DNA from: Saturnia japonica
Taxonomy: Eukaryota; Arthropoda; Insecta; Lepidoptera; Saturniidae
Assembly (NCBI GenBank): GCA_033032175.1
Contig: CM065320.1
Span: forward strand, 7,316,001 to 7,380,000
DNA length: 64,000 nt
Direction of reading: 5' to 3'
A program made the position numbers and the translations under genes. Below, piece by piece: positions 25,263-34,838 of the stretch. The notes beneath the pieces are model-generated. The model made no database searches and was not told the origin of the DNA. It was given only the letters and a program-made list of their open reading frames with translations. The number at the start of each line of letters is the position of its first letter. Position 1 is the stretch's first letter.

Positions 25263-26753
25263 ATGGAGAGCAACGAAGGTCAGCAGACGTTCTGTCTAAA
25301 ATGGAATCACCACAAGACAAATTTAGTAGAAATCTTGGAGGCACTAATAAAAGGTGAAACTTATGTTGACTGTACACTCGTCGTAGATGAGCAAGTCACA
25401 TTCAAGGCGCATCGAGTTGTGCTGGCTGCTAACTCCCCTTACTTCCAATCTATACTAGCAGATGTTCCTATGGATCACTGCAGTATCCTTTTTCCTGGAG
25501 TGAAAGATTTCGAGATGCGAGCTCTCCTAGAGTATATGTACACGGGAGAAGTGAATGTTGTTCAGGCACATATACCTCGTATAATGAAAGTTGCAGAGCA
25601 GCTCGAAGTGAAGGGGTTATTCGACATGACAGAGCTCCGTCGACATCCTGGGAACACAGAAAGGACTCCGGGAGTGTCTCCTCCGCGTGTGGTACCTGCT
25701 GCTCCCTCCAGCGTGTCTCCACCAGCACCGGCTCCTCCACGTTGGCCACCTCCGCCCGCTGTTCCAGTTCTGTCAGCCGCTTATGACTCTACTGACATGA
25801 ACCCTTTAAAACGTAAGAAATTATCTAGTATGCTAGCGACCCGTGATACTCCAATTTTGAGGAACGTTCTGGCTCAGACGTCACCTGTGGATTCATCTCA
25901 ACCTATATCTTTAGTATGTCATCCTGTAAATCAGCAACCAGTGCCACCTCGTCTCCATTCTAATGGTTCAGCACATGAACCTGAGCGTCCGCCAAGTCCA
26001 CAACGACCTTTCGACTATCGCCCTCGTCGACTGTCCTCCAGAGCCTCCTCCCCTCATTATCATCGATCAGATCGTTCTGAAGACGCTCACTCACCTTATA
26101 CGGAACGTTCGTTTGAAGAAGAACCACCCCGTAATTTCCACCCCTCTCCACCACCACCTAATTTTCAGCACGATGTTCGAGCGGGGTTAGCACCGTACGT
26201 CCCACCACAACAAAAACCCGAATGGAAACGTTACAAACAATACACTAGATCCGATATTCTATCCGCAATCGAATGCGTGAGAAATGGAATGAGCGCTTTG
26301 CAAGCGTCGCGCAAATACGGCGTTCCTTCACGTACACTATATGATAAAGTGAAGAAACTCGGCATTACAACCAGTCGACCGATGAGTCGCGGAGTCAAAA
26401 GGGAACCTAATGGAGCCGCTTTTCCTTATGGCATAAGTGGAACTGGTGGCAACGAAGAAGGAAATCCTACCACCCCACTTATCGATCCATCATTTTTACA
26501 ACAAGCATTAGAAGGAGCTACCCGAGATGGTGGTCGCGAAGCTTTGCATGCGATGGCACTAGCAGCTGCCGCTCATGCAGCCTTAGCTCCACGTACGCCA
26601 CCTCGATCTCCACCGCATTCACCGCGGACGCCACCTCCAGAAGACGACCATGTGGAAGACCTGTCTGTGTCTCGACGTCGTGATACAGATCCTCCTGGTG
26701 TGATCGTGCAACCGCGTAACTTTGCACTCGACTGCGGTAGTGAGAGAGATTGA
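25263..26753 (+). CDS. BTB-psq transcription factor, ribbon-like
   Basis: A 496-residue nuclear DNA-binding protein. Residues about 14-122 form a BTB/POZ dimerisation domain of the insect type, with a TNLVEILEAL start, the core Asp36 in YVDCTLVV, then FKAHRVVLAANSPYFQ and LLEYMYTGEVNV. A Pro/Ser/Arg-rich linker follows. A pipsqueak helix-turn-helix lies at about residues 325-372 (YTRSDILSAIECVRNG ... YGVPSRTLYDKVKKLG). A Pro-rich tail contains VEDLSV near residue 465, similar to CtBP-binding PxDLS motifs. The BTB sequence is closer to Drosophila ribbon, a regulator of tube and gland morphogenesis, than to bab, lola or lov as far as I can judge unaided. The ATG lies 17 nt after an acceptor (tttcttcacag, ending 25245), so the entire coding region is one exon and upstream exons are non-coding. 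The stop is TGA at 26751. Confidence 0.92.
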   Translation: MESNEGQQTFCLKWNHHKTNLVEILEALIKGETYVDCTLVVDEQVTFKAHRVVLAANSPYFQSILADVPMDHCSILFPGVKDFEMRALLEYMYTGEVNVVQAHIPRIMKVAEQLEVKGLFDMTELRRHPGNTERTPGVSPPRVVPAAPSSVSPPAPAPPRWPPPPAVPVLSAAYDSTDMNPLKRKKLSSMLATRDTPILRNVLAQTSPVDSSQPISLVCHPVNQQPVPPRLHSNGSAHEPERPPSPQRPFDYRPRRLSSRASSPHYHRSDRSEDAHSPYTERSFEEEPPRNFHPSPPPPNFQHDVRAGLAPYVPPQQKPEWKRYKQYTRSDILSAIECVRNGMSALQASRKYGVPSRTLYDKVKKLGITTSRPMSRGVKREPNGAAFPYGISGTGGNEEGNPTTPLIDPSFLQQALEGATRDGGREALHAMALAAAAHAALAPRTPPRSPPHSPRTPPPEDDHVEDLSVSRRRDTDPPGVIVQPRNFALDCGSERD

Positions 26754-28420
26754 ACTGTTCGTAAATGTTGGAAGCGAACATTCTAGAAGACTGACTTAGG
26801 CGTACAAAGCTAGAAGTAAGACGTAATTGGTAGGCTACTGGTAGGACGCGCCGCGCGCGTACGCCATATTGGCCGGGCGCTCCGACCCGCGGCCGGGCTA
26901 TTGCAATGGGCCCCGCGGCCACTTTCATTCTACCTCTAATTCTTCTCTATTTATTTCGAAGCGCCATCGAAGCCTGATAACGAAATAAAATTTCCGTTAG
27001 AAGGTACATGGTGCCTTATTTGTGATTTTATTTTTGTTCATTACTTCTTTGGTTTTTTTTTTATGTTTTATACATTTACGTCTTTGTTAATGAATAGCAA
27101 ATTAAGTTAGCTTTAAATAGAATTTAATGTTGTCTCAGTTGGACCAGTAATTTGGTAGGGCCGAAGGGCAGGAAGGCAGTGCCGGCCACGCCGCCGAGCC
27201 TCGGGCGGGTTCGCCTAGACGAGTTATTGTGCAATTTGTTGTCCGCGACTGTGATGTTTATAGACTGAAACGCCGCTACTACCTCACGCTCGCTACAGCT
27301 CAACTCTAGTCCGCTGCGTCGCAACAGATGCCATAATCAAGACAGTCACATTAGATTTCTAAGGTCTATACAAACTAATAACTGTCAGTTGAAAATTTAC
27401 ATGCGATGTTGTCACTTCACCACGGCTAGCGACGTATCATGTACCTATACATACGTACCTTAAGTACATTCTTTATGTTACGGGTTAAATAATTATATTT
27501 ATTTGTTTTTAGTATGCCATAAATGTTCATTGTTAATACATTTTTAAATATGTACTGTCTGTCATCAGTCCTAATTTAATCTGCACAAGCACGATGATTC
27601 TTGTTAGAAATAAGTAATTTCAGCAAAACTTAATTAAGAATGCTCAATGTTAAAATATGTTTGGTAGTAAAATAGAAAGTTTGTGGTTGCAATTCAATGT
27701 TATACATAAATAATACTTAGTTTATTTCTCATATGACACCTACATTTTAGGTTCACATATTTTAAATGTTAACTAAATAATACCTAACAAACTATCATTT
27801 ACATTTTATTCTTATACTCTTATTTACTAAAATAATTGTGTAGGTATCACTATTATTTGTATTTCTAATAGTTATCTATTAAACTATCTATATTATTTCT
27901 ATATAGGTACGTCTAAGTATTACATATATTAAATCCTGAAAGTAAAAAAAATAAAATAATAGTTCTATTATATATTAAGTGGATTTATTGATTACTTATT
28001 ATTTTGTAATTAATTGGAAGACTGATTTGTTACTTTAGTCTAGTTTGAAAATGCCATAGATTCAAATATATCTACTGTAGTATTTGCATACGTAACACTG
28101 TAATTAAGTTAAATCATTGTTGAGTGTGTTAAAAACTACACTTTGTAGGTCTCCTCACTATTTTGTGCCTTTGTTTGTTGTAATGAAGACGTGGTGTGTG
28201 TATGTTAGGACATTCCAGTAAGGGCAACTAATGCACGTATCGTGTTCTAGACTGCACTGACGTTCGGAATAAACGTTTGATATGTTACAATTCCATACAA
28301 CGTTCGTATTTAATCATTTTCGTTAATTTTGTTAATGAAAATATGTGTTAAATTATTATAAAATTTCACTTTTGTGCCTATATGTATAGTGCGTTTAATA
28401 AAGATGTTTGAGCACTTTAG
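26754..28420 (+). other. Probable 3' UTR of the BTB-psq gene
   Basis: No ORF is supported on the plus strand. AATAAA signals occur at 26994, 28268 and 28397, so short and long 3' ends are possible. Two islands of high GC (about 26841-26928 and 27155-27320) interrupt otherwise AT-rich sequence. The extent is inferred from the signals, not from transcripts. Confidence 0.45.
28397..28402 (+). terminator. Candidate distal polyadenylation signal
   Basis: A canonical AATAAA followed by 'gatgtttgag' GT-rich sequence, the last good signal before repeat-rich intergenic DNA. Confidence 0.4.
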
Positions 28421-28805
28421 TTACAAAGGATTTGAATTATTTTACTTATACATAAAAATGATTCAATTTTTTTGTACCTAACTTCGTTTTTAAATTGTGA
28501 ATTAAAAATATCGTATGTACTTTAAAAATATGTAGTTTATATTGTGTCTATAGGTACACCTAAGTTATATTAGATTGAGTTTGTTTATTTCATCTCTACA
28601 TGATTATTATAATAAGAACTCTATATTTACAGATAATATAATGTTATAAATATAAATTAAACGTTTAATATGGAATATATTTTTTATTATATACACTATC
28701 CAATTTTGATATCGTGAAGTAATTTATAGGCTGGCTTCATACGTTGGCGTATACGTTGGTGTGGAGCCGGGGTAAATCTATAATAGTTGTTCCATTTTGA
28801 TATAA

Positions 28806-28970
28806 TTAGTAGCTGTGCCCGCGGCTTCGCTTGCGTGGACGACAGAAGAACACGTAGATAGTTCTTATAAAAATCGTAGTTTCTTAATTCTTTAATAACT
28901 TTTGAATGAGGATATCGCAATAATTTTATTTTTAGATTAGGACCAAATTCCTAAGGAGTAATACAAAATG
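28806..28970 (-). mobile_element. Helitron-like 3' fragment
   Basis: 'agctgtgcccgcggcttcgc' with 'gacgacagaagaac' and 'aggaccaaattcctaaggag' matches the copy at 41711-41928. The 5' end is missing. Confidence 0.6.
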
Positions 28971-29800
28971 AAAATTGATCAAATGATCAAAAGTTATCCA
29001 GTAATTTCTCAATTATTTTATATATATAGAACATAGATAACAATGGTACTCCTAACATTTAAATCACCTTGGTTAGTTACATAGGCACACCCTAATGTCA
29101 TAATGCATAAAATCTGCAAACTACAGGGTACATGAGAGAGGGAAAGGTTAATAAAGTTAGTTCCTCGTGGGAAAAAATAAATTACTAAAGTACTTCCAAT
29201 TGCGTACTTATCAATCACAAATGGCGCCTAGGACCAAAATAATAAGTTTAAAACGTGTTAACTACACGCTGACTTTCCACAGACGTCGAGGTCTTCATTA
29301 AATACACCAATAATTATGATGGACTGCTCCTAGTATCTACCAACCAATTTATTATTTTAGTTGAGGTGGTCAACGGGAAAAATTCGGAATGTATTTCGAT
29401 TCGGGGTTTAACCTACAGATATCTATTATTGTTGATTTATTTGATTGTTAGTGTAATATATTGTAAAATTTGTGCAAACCTTTGAAAGGCGTCCTGGGCA
29501 TATGTTTCCTACATGCCCCACCCTATAATAGGTACGCCCTTGATGCACTTCCTCCGTAAGCAGAAAGTGAACTTTGTTCTTATACTTATGGTCTTATTTT
29601 ACCTAGTTTCTACCTAAGTATAGGTAAATATGATACTTTCATGAATACTAATGAAATTCTGAATTACGAACATACCTACAGGAAAGATGACAAGACACTG
29701 ATTACAGCTTGGGCTAATTCAAAAATCTGCAAGGCCAGAGAGTTAGGTATAATATAACATCAGCAAGTTTTTTTTTAATTATTAAAATCTCTGAATACAA
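28971..29800. other. Intergenic DNA, nothing recognised
   Basis: AT-rich, with no supported ORF or recognised repeat. Confidence 0.45.
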
Positions 29801-29804
29801 ATTC

Positions 29805-29985
29805 TTAAAGCTGGACTTTTTACTAATCATCAAACAGCGTTCTAGCAAAATGGTGGCCCACTTGCTAGAACTATGCAGGGATGTCTTGTGACATCTTAAA
29901 AATCATGTTCCTTGTTGGTATTAATTCTAAACTACAACAATTGCACACAATAATGAAACTTTATACTTTGATCATAATACCTATA
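29805..29985. repeat. Hairpin repeat unit, copy 1
   Basis: It contains a perfect 10-bp inverted repeat (GTTCTAGCAA at 29839 and TTGCTAGAAC at 29862, loop of 13). This is followed 8 nt later by a second perfect hairpin (GATGTC at 29880 / GACATC at 29890, loop of 4). A diverged copy lies at 30175-30370. Confidence 0.55.
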
Positions 29986-30174
29986 CTTATATATAATCAA
30001 AGACTATCTATATCACGATAATATTGCAAAATATAAGGTCATATACAAAACTGAGGTTTATGACTAAAAATATAAATTACTACTCGACAAATTAGGCAAG
30101 TTCCCGCCGAATACTCCTAACATCCGTTAATATTTTGTTGTTTTTTAATTGTCATGGCCACTAGATACACATCT

Positions 30175-30370
30175 TTTAAGCCTAATTTCATGTTGTTTTT
30201 CTAATCTGCAAACACGCCCAACAAGATGATGGCTACGTTGTTAAAACTATGTAGGGATTTTTTGTAACAACATAAAATGCATGTTTATGGTTTTATTACG
30301 TATAATCCACTTGACTTGTGCACAATAACCCAACTATAATATGCAAAATGCTTACAATATAGGACCAAAT
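30175..30370. repeat. Hairpin repeat unit, copy 2
   Basis: Aligns with 29805-29985 across the flanks ('tttttctaatctgcaaaca', 'aaaactatgtagggat', 'ttgtgcacaataa'). The main stem shrinks to AACAA (30220) / TTGTT (30238), in the same place as copy 1's stem. Confidence 0.5.
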
Positions 30371-30599
30371 AACGCAAAATTAATTCAATCCCGACAAAAA
30401 CGCTCGTCCGCAATCTTTGTAAACATGTTATTATTGCAGTATTCTGTTTCAATAGTGATAGACGATTCAATAATATATTGAGTGCATGAAAATGTGTTTT
30501 TTATAAATTAATTCAAAGCAAATTCTGCAGTGAAGGTTAATACTTACTAAATGAAATACTTTACGTATTTTTTAAACAAAATGAGTAATATACCTATTA

Positions 30600-31604
30600 G
30601 GGGAAGAGGGAATTACGAACGACTAAGAGGAAAATGGCATAAAACAGCAGAAATAAATTTATTCAAGTAACTAACACAGTAACAAACATTTCGAAATGTT
30701 TAATAAAAAATAGTATTTTAGAAAAAAGAAACAGAACCCTTAGCGTTCGAGTTTTCTCGAAAGTAGTCGGGTAATCCTGAACATCCAGTGGGGTAATTAT
30801 GAAGTACCACCAAAAATTAGTAATTAGTCTTCAATTAAGACAGAGAACACATTTATAGCCCAACGATGTTGATTATCCATCTGTACTAACATTTCTAATG
30901 AGTCCAATTTCTACACATGTGGCACATAGTCCAGTCTTCAACAGAACCACTTTCCTATTTATTAAGTTTTCAAATTTGTCCTTTGTTTCCCTTCTCTTGG
31001 TTAGATTGGCTGTTTTAGATTGTTTTACAACTTTATTCTTCAAATGGCCAATGATTGTAGTTTTTGGTACTAAATATATTTTGATGCTTAGCCAATTGTA
31101 TTATTTTTACTTTTAACATGGTCGATGGTTTTCGCAGACTTTATGTTTAATTTTCCTATTATAATTACGAGGTACATATCAAAAATAAATAAAACACTGA
31201 AGTAATCTTTATTGTGAAGTAAAGAGGGGTAATGCAGAATGTTCGAGATTACACCCCACGGTCTTTTCGTGATAACTCCGCAGTATCAAAAAGTAAAATT
31301 CACAAGCATAATTTTTTGTCAGTCAACTATTTATTGCCATTAGCGTTAATGTCAATGGAATCTTTGATTAGTGATTATTCTAAATAATATACGTTATATT
31401 TCAGTGTTTCATATAAATAAAGCTACATCAAGTTACTTTCATGAAAAATATACATTGAAAACATAAAAAATGTTTAAGCATTCATAATTCGAACTACGCA
31501 AATGCTCGCTTCTGTCGAGTTACTTAACACTGGCAACTTCTTCTAACATAGTAAAACAGATGAATTCGGGATTACCTCGCGTTTGTGTTTCTCCCACTTT
31601 CCCC
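30600..31604 (-). mobile_element. Deleted pogo/Tc1-like DNA transposon
   Basis: Ends read TA|GGGGAAGAGGG on the left and CCCACTTTCCCC|TA on the right, that is, short terminal inverted repeats with the TA target duplication typical of Tc1/mariner/pogo elements. On the minus strand, 30895-31110 encodes a helix-turn-helix remnant with VPKTTIIGHLKNK, like the psq/CENP-B-type domain of pogo transposases. No DDE catalytic region remains, so the copy is non-autonomous. Confidence 0.5.
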
Positions 31605-31606
31605 TA

Positions 31607-32670
31607 CGTATGGATAGGACATTTTATTCATGGTATGTATATACATACACAAAAATGATTTTTAGTCAGTCACGTTAATAAAATTGAGTTCAAAGACCCT
31701 TTTCTGATTTCCATCATCCAAGTTGTTTGAATATAGATATGCGTGAGTTGCTGGCAAAACCTTCAAAATGGAGTACCATAAGTTTTATGTTAAGACTCTA
31801 ATACAGATAATCATTGCAAATTTCAATATTGTTCCTGCAGTTGAATTCAACCAGAAAAAGTTCAGTTCAGTTTACTATCTACTCAGAATTATCTTCGAGT
31901 CATTATAAGTACTACATGAATGATGAATACCCAAATGAAAACCTACTGTCATGCATTTAATATGGGTAGAGAGTTGAAAATCTTCTTTATAAGTTTTGTC
32001 TGTGTTGAAAAACGAAATTGTCAGTGCACATTTATTTCTAAAACATCACGTCACTTTATGTCAAATCTTAGGAGAAATTACTGAATTGGAAACATCTCAA
32101 AGAAGAGGATTTAGGGTGTAATCCCCTGACCCCTCAGTCTCTGCTAAGATAAGCTGGAGAATCGGATGCACGATCGATAGATCGATACAGATTTTTATAT
32201 TCTTATGTCTACTCTGACATCCGATTAAGAGAGAGTGAGAGAGACAGAAATTACTAAAATTTAAAGTCAGTAAAGTCCCTAGCTACAGTGAAATTTTTCA
32301 CGAAAAATGTAGGTATTTCTATCTGTACACTGTCACCCAGTGATGCGTCCCTATTAGGTTATTGAGGTAAAGTTCAGTCATATTGGTACATGAAACCCTT
32401 TGATACGTCGTCGTCGCGTCGGTCGCGTCGGTACATGAGACTGTATACCTACTGTATCTACTGTATAGATAAACTAATAATAGACAGAAATAAGTTCTAA
32501 AATTGTGTAATTATTTACAAGTTAAGATTAATAAGTATTAATTGCTATAATAGTATTCCATGGAATATAGTAGGCATACATATTTATGATATCGTTTATC
32601 TAATTGAATTGATATTAATATAGGTATTGATGACTGATAGATACTTATTACTGATACTGATATTTATTTT
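31607..32670. other. Intergenic DNA, nothing firm
   Basis: AT-rich. A small CGTCG/CGGTCG repeat lies at about 32407-32432, and GA-rich tracts at 32228-32250. No gene is supported. Confidence 0.45.
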
Positions 32671-32673
32671 ACT

Positions 32674-33342
32674 ATAGCTGACCCGCGCAACTTCGTCTGC
32701 GTCATATAAAGGTGAGAGAGAAAGGGTTAGAGAGAGTGGCTCGTAGGCACTGTATTATGGGTGCCGCCCGCCTCCCACATCATTCTGCATAATAAAAATG
32801 CGCTCGCAGTACTTGATCATTATTTTGCTGCCGAGTTGTTTTAAAACTGTGATATCTCTCGAGATATTCATTTAAATCAATTTCTGTAAAGGGCAATTTT
32901 GTACAAAATTAAATACTTGTCATGAATAACGTATTTATTTCGTTAAGGATTAACACCATGTATATAAAAATACCTTCACAAATAATTTATTATTTTAGAA
33001 CAAATTTTATTACCATAAAAAAAAGGTTAAAAAGAACTTTTTTTAGAAATTTTTAAGGGAATAATTCTGGCACACACGAATGTTGCGTAACTTTAACCAT
33101 TCACGCAGCGCACAGAGTGGAAGCTCTCAAAAGGAATAAATTTCCCCCGTTTTTGCAACATTTTTCATTGATGCTCCGCTCCTATAGGTCGTAGCGTGAT
33201 GTTAAATAGCATATTAGCCTTTCTCGATAAATGGGATATCCAACACTAAAACATTTTTTCCATTCGAACCAGTAGTTCCTGAGATTAGCGCGTTCAACCA
33301 AACAAACAAACATACTCTTCAGCTTTATATTATTAATATAGA
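32674..33342 (-). mobile_element. Near full-length Helitron-like element
   Basis: About 669 bp. The left end is 'agctgacccgcgcaacttcg' (minus 3' terminus, degenerate CTAG). The right end is 'attaatataGA|T', giving A|TC on the minus strand. It matches 6577-7118 over most of its length and 4832-4945 at the 3' end. No ORF of its own. Confidence 0.65.
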
Positions 33343-33345
33343 TAA

Positions 33346-33574
33346 ACTGCCTCATTAGCCTAGTGGTTCGAATCCCAGGTCGAGCAAAGTGTTATTGAGT
33401 TTTTCTATGAAATTCTCAGTAGCAGCTAGGAGTTTGACTTTGTGCCCGATTAATGGAAATAGGCTCGCCCCCTATTACATAGGACCTAAAACATACTCGG
33501 CGAACTGAGGGTGTACGTTTGGTACACCTCTGCCTAACCCTTCGGGGATACAGGCGTGATGGTATGTATATGTT
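33346..33574 (+). repeat. tRNA-derived SINE, family 1, copy B
   Basis: The head 'cattagcctagtggttcg' runs straight into 'aatcccaggtcgagc', so the spacer between A and B boxes has been lost. The body and TATG-like tail match copies A and C. It starts within 4 nt of the Helitron end at 33342. Confidence 0.75.
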
Positions 33575-34136
33575 AAAAAGGTTGTTCGCTTTTATCATTT
33601 CTTGAATTTATCTCGTAATAAGTTCAAGTTCAAAAATTCAAGTTCGATTTCGGTATTGTCGCGCCATCTATATTTTTAAGACAGGACAAAACGTATTATG
33701 GTTTTCTACAAGATGTCGGTAAAGTTCATAACAAGCCTTTGGTTAAATTGGTCTTTAATCTAAAGACACGTTGACGTAAATACTAAGTGTTAGACAGTTA
33801 TGGAGGGTAAAGACCAGGGGAGTATAATACCATCTCTATGAAAAAGTGTCCGTCGAAAAGCGTCAAATTAGGGTGGCGCTACGTTAGCGAAAGATTTATT
33901 TTTTCCCATTTGGACAACTTCTCAGTCCACAAACTTTTCCCATTTTTGTTAAATTACAGTAAAAACTATATTAAGTATCAAACTATCATAGTACAGTGAT
34001 GGACAGACAACCACCCACAGAATGTAACGGGCCTAACGCATAGATTATAGAACAGAGTACTTTATAATATACTGAACTGTAGAGTAATAGGCCTAACGGG
34101 TATTACCTGTGTCTCCTGAGGCCCTGACCCTGTGGG

Positions 34137-34567
34137 CAGCGTTGTCATTGTCCAATATCTAAAATCCCAAAAATCTTGCTCAAATTTCCCAAATTGGGGA
34201 AGAATAAAGTCCTGATTCCTCACAAATTCCCTACATAATTTTCTAAAAGACAAATTGTTCTACAATCAAAAAAATATATTAGTAAAACTTCTTTAGGCAT
34301 TACTAATGGGTGCATTACTTATAATTTAATTAATACATTTAAAATGTTAATTAAAAATAACTAACATCTGTATTTTACAAAGTCACATAAAGCTCCAGGA
34401 GCTCTCAATTTTACCATCTATTAAGTGCGGCAAAAGAAGTAAAACTTCATGATGTTAAATCGTGATATTACCTGCAATTCCCCACATATAACCAATTTTT
34501 TATCAAAATCCCCAATGGAGTTGAAATTTCACGTAATTTGGGAATTCCCCACAAATTGACAACCCTG
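34137..34567. mobile_element. hAT-like MITE just upstream of SREBP
   Basis: Ends are CAGCGTTGTCA on the left and, inverted, CAGGGTTGTCA on the right, the CAG-GTTG-CA form usual in hAT elements. The flanking 8-mers CCTGTGGG and CTGGTGGG match at 6 of 8 positions, an imperfect target duplication. It is 431 bp with no coding capacity. Confidence 0.45.
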
Positions 34568-34771
34568 CTGGTGGGTAATACCATAGACCAATAATGGGTA
34601 ATACTATGACGGCTATGACGTAATAATATCGCATGACATTGGTCTATACTGATTGGTTAAAAAAAATCATCAGATAAACGTCAAATCAAAAGTAATAATA
34701 TGTCAAAAACGTAAACAAGTTGATTGCGTTAAAAATATATTTTATTTTATAACAAGAAAGTGATATAAAGT
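34568..34771 (+). promoter_or_regulatory. Putative SREBP promoter and 5' UTR
   Basis: The 204 bases between the MITE and the start codon hold an exact inverted repeat, ATAGACCAAT at 34583 and ATTGGTCTAT at 34638, plus another inverted CCAAT box in 'gattggtt' (34651) and 'tgacgtaa' (34616). CCAAT boxes bind NF-Y, a known partner at vertebrate SREBP and sterol-gene promoters. Its use here is inference. No TATA box is obvious. Confidence 0.4.
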
Positions 34772-34838
34772 ATGGATCCAGAAGAACCATTTATTAATTC
34801 GGACATATTTAATGTTCACGACATAGCTGAAATTGAAG
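34772..34838 (+). CDS. SREBP: SREBP exon 1, acidic start
   Basis: ATG in 'aagtatggatccagaaga'. It encodes 22 residues rich in Asp/Glu/Ile (transactivation type) plus one base. The donor is gtaagt. The 107-bp intron to exon 2 is the smallest in the gene. Confidence 0.9.

Noticed and set aside
26518..26928. 136-residue antisense ORF
   Set aside because: It is the shadow of the BTB-psq coding exon and its GC-rich 3' flank; no domain was seen.
29018..29218. 66-residue antisense ORF between genes
   Set aside because: No domain and no conservation evidence; it is expected by chance.
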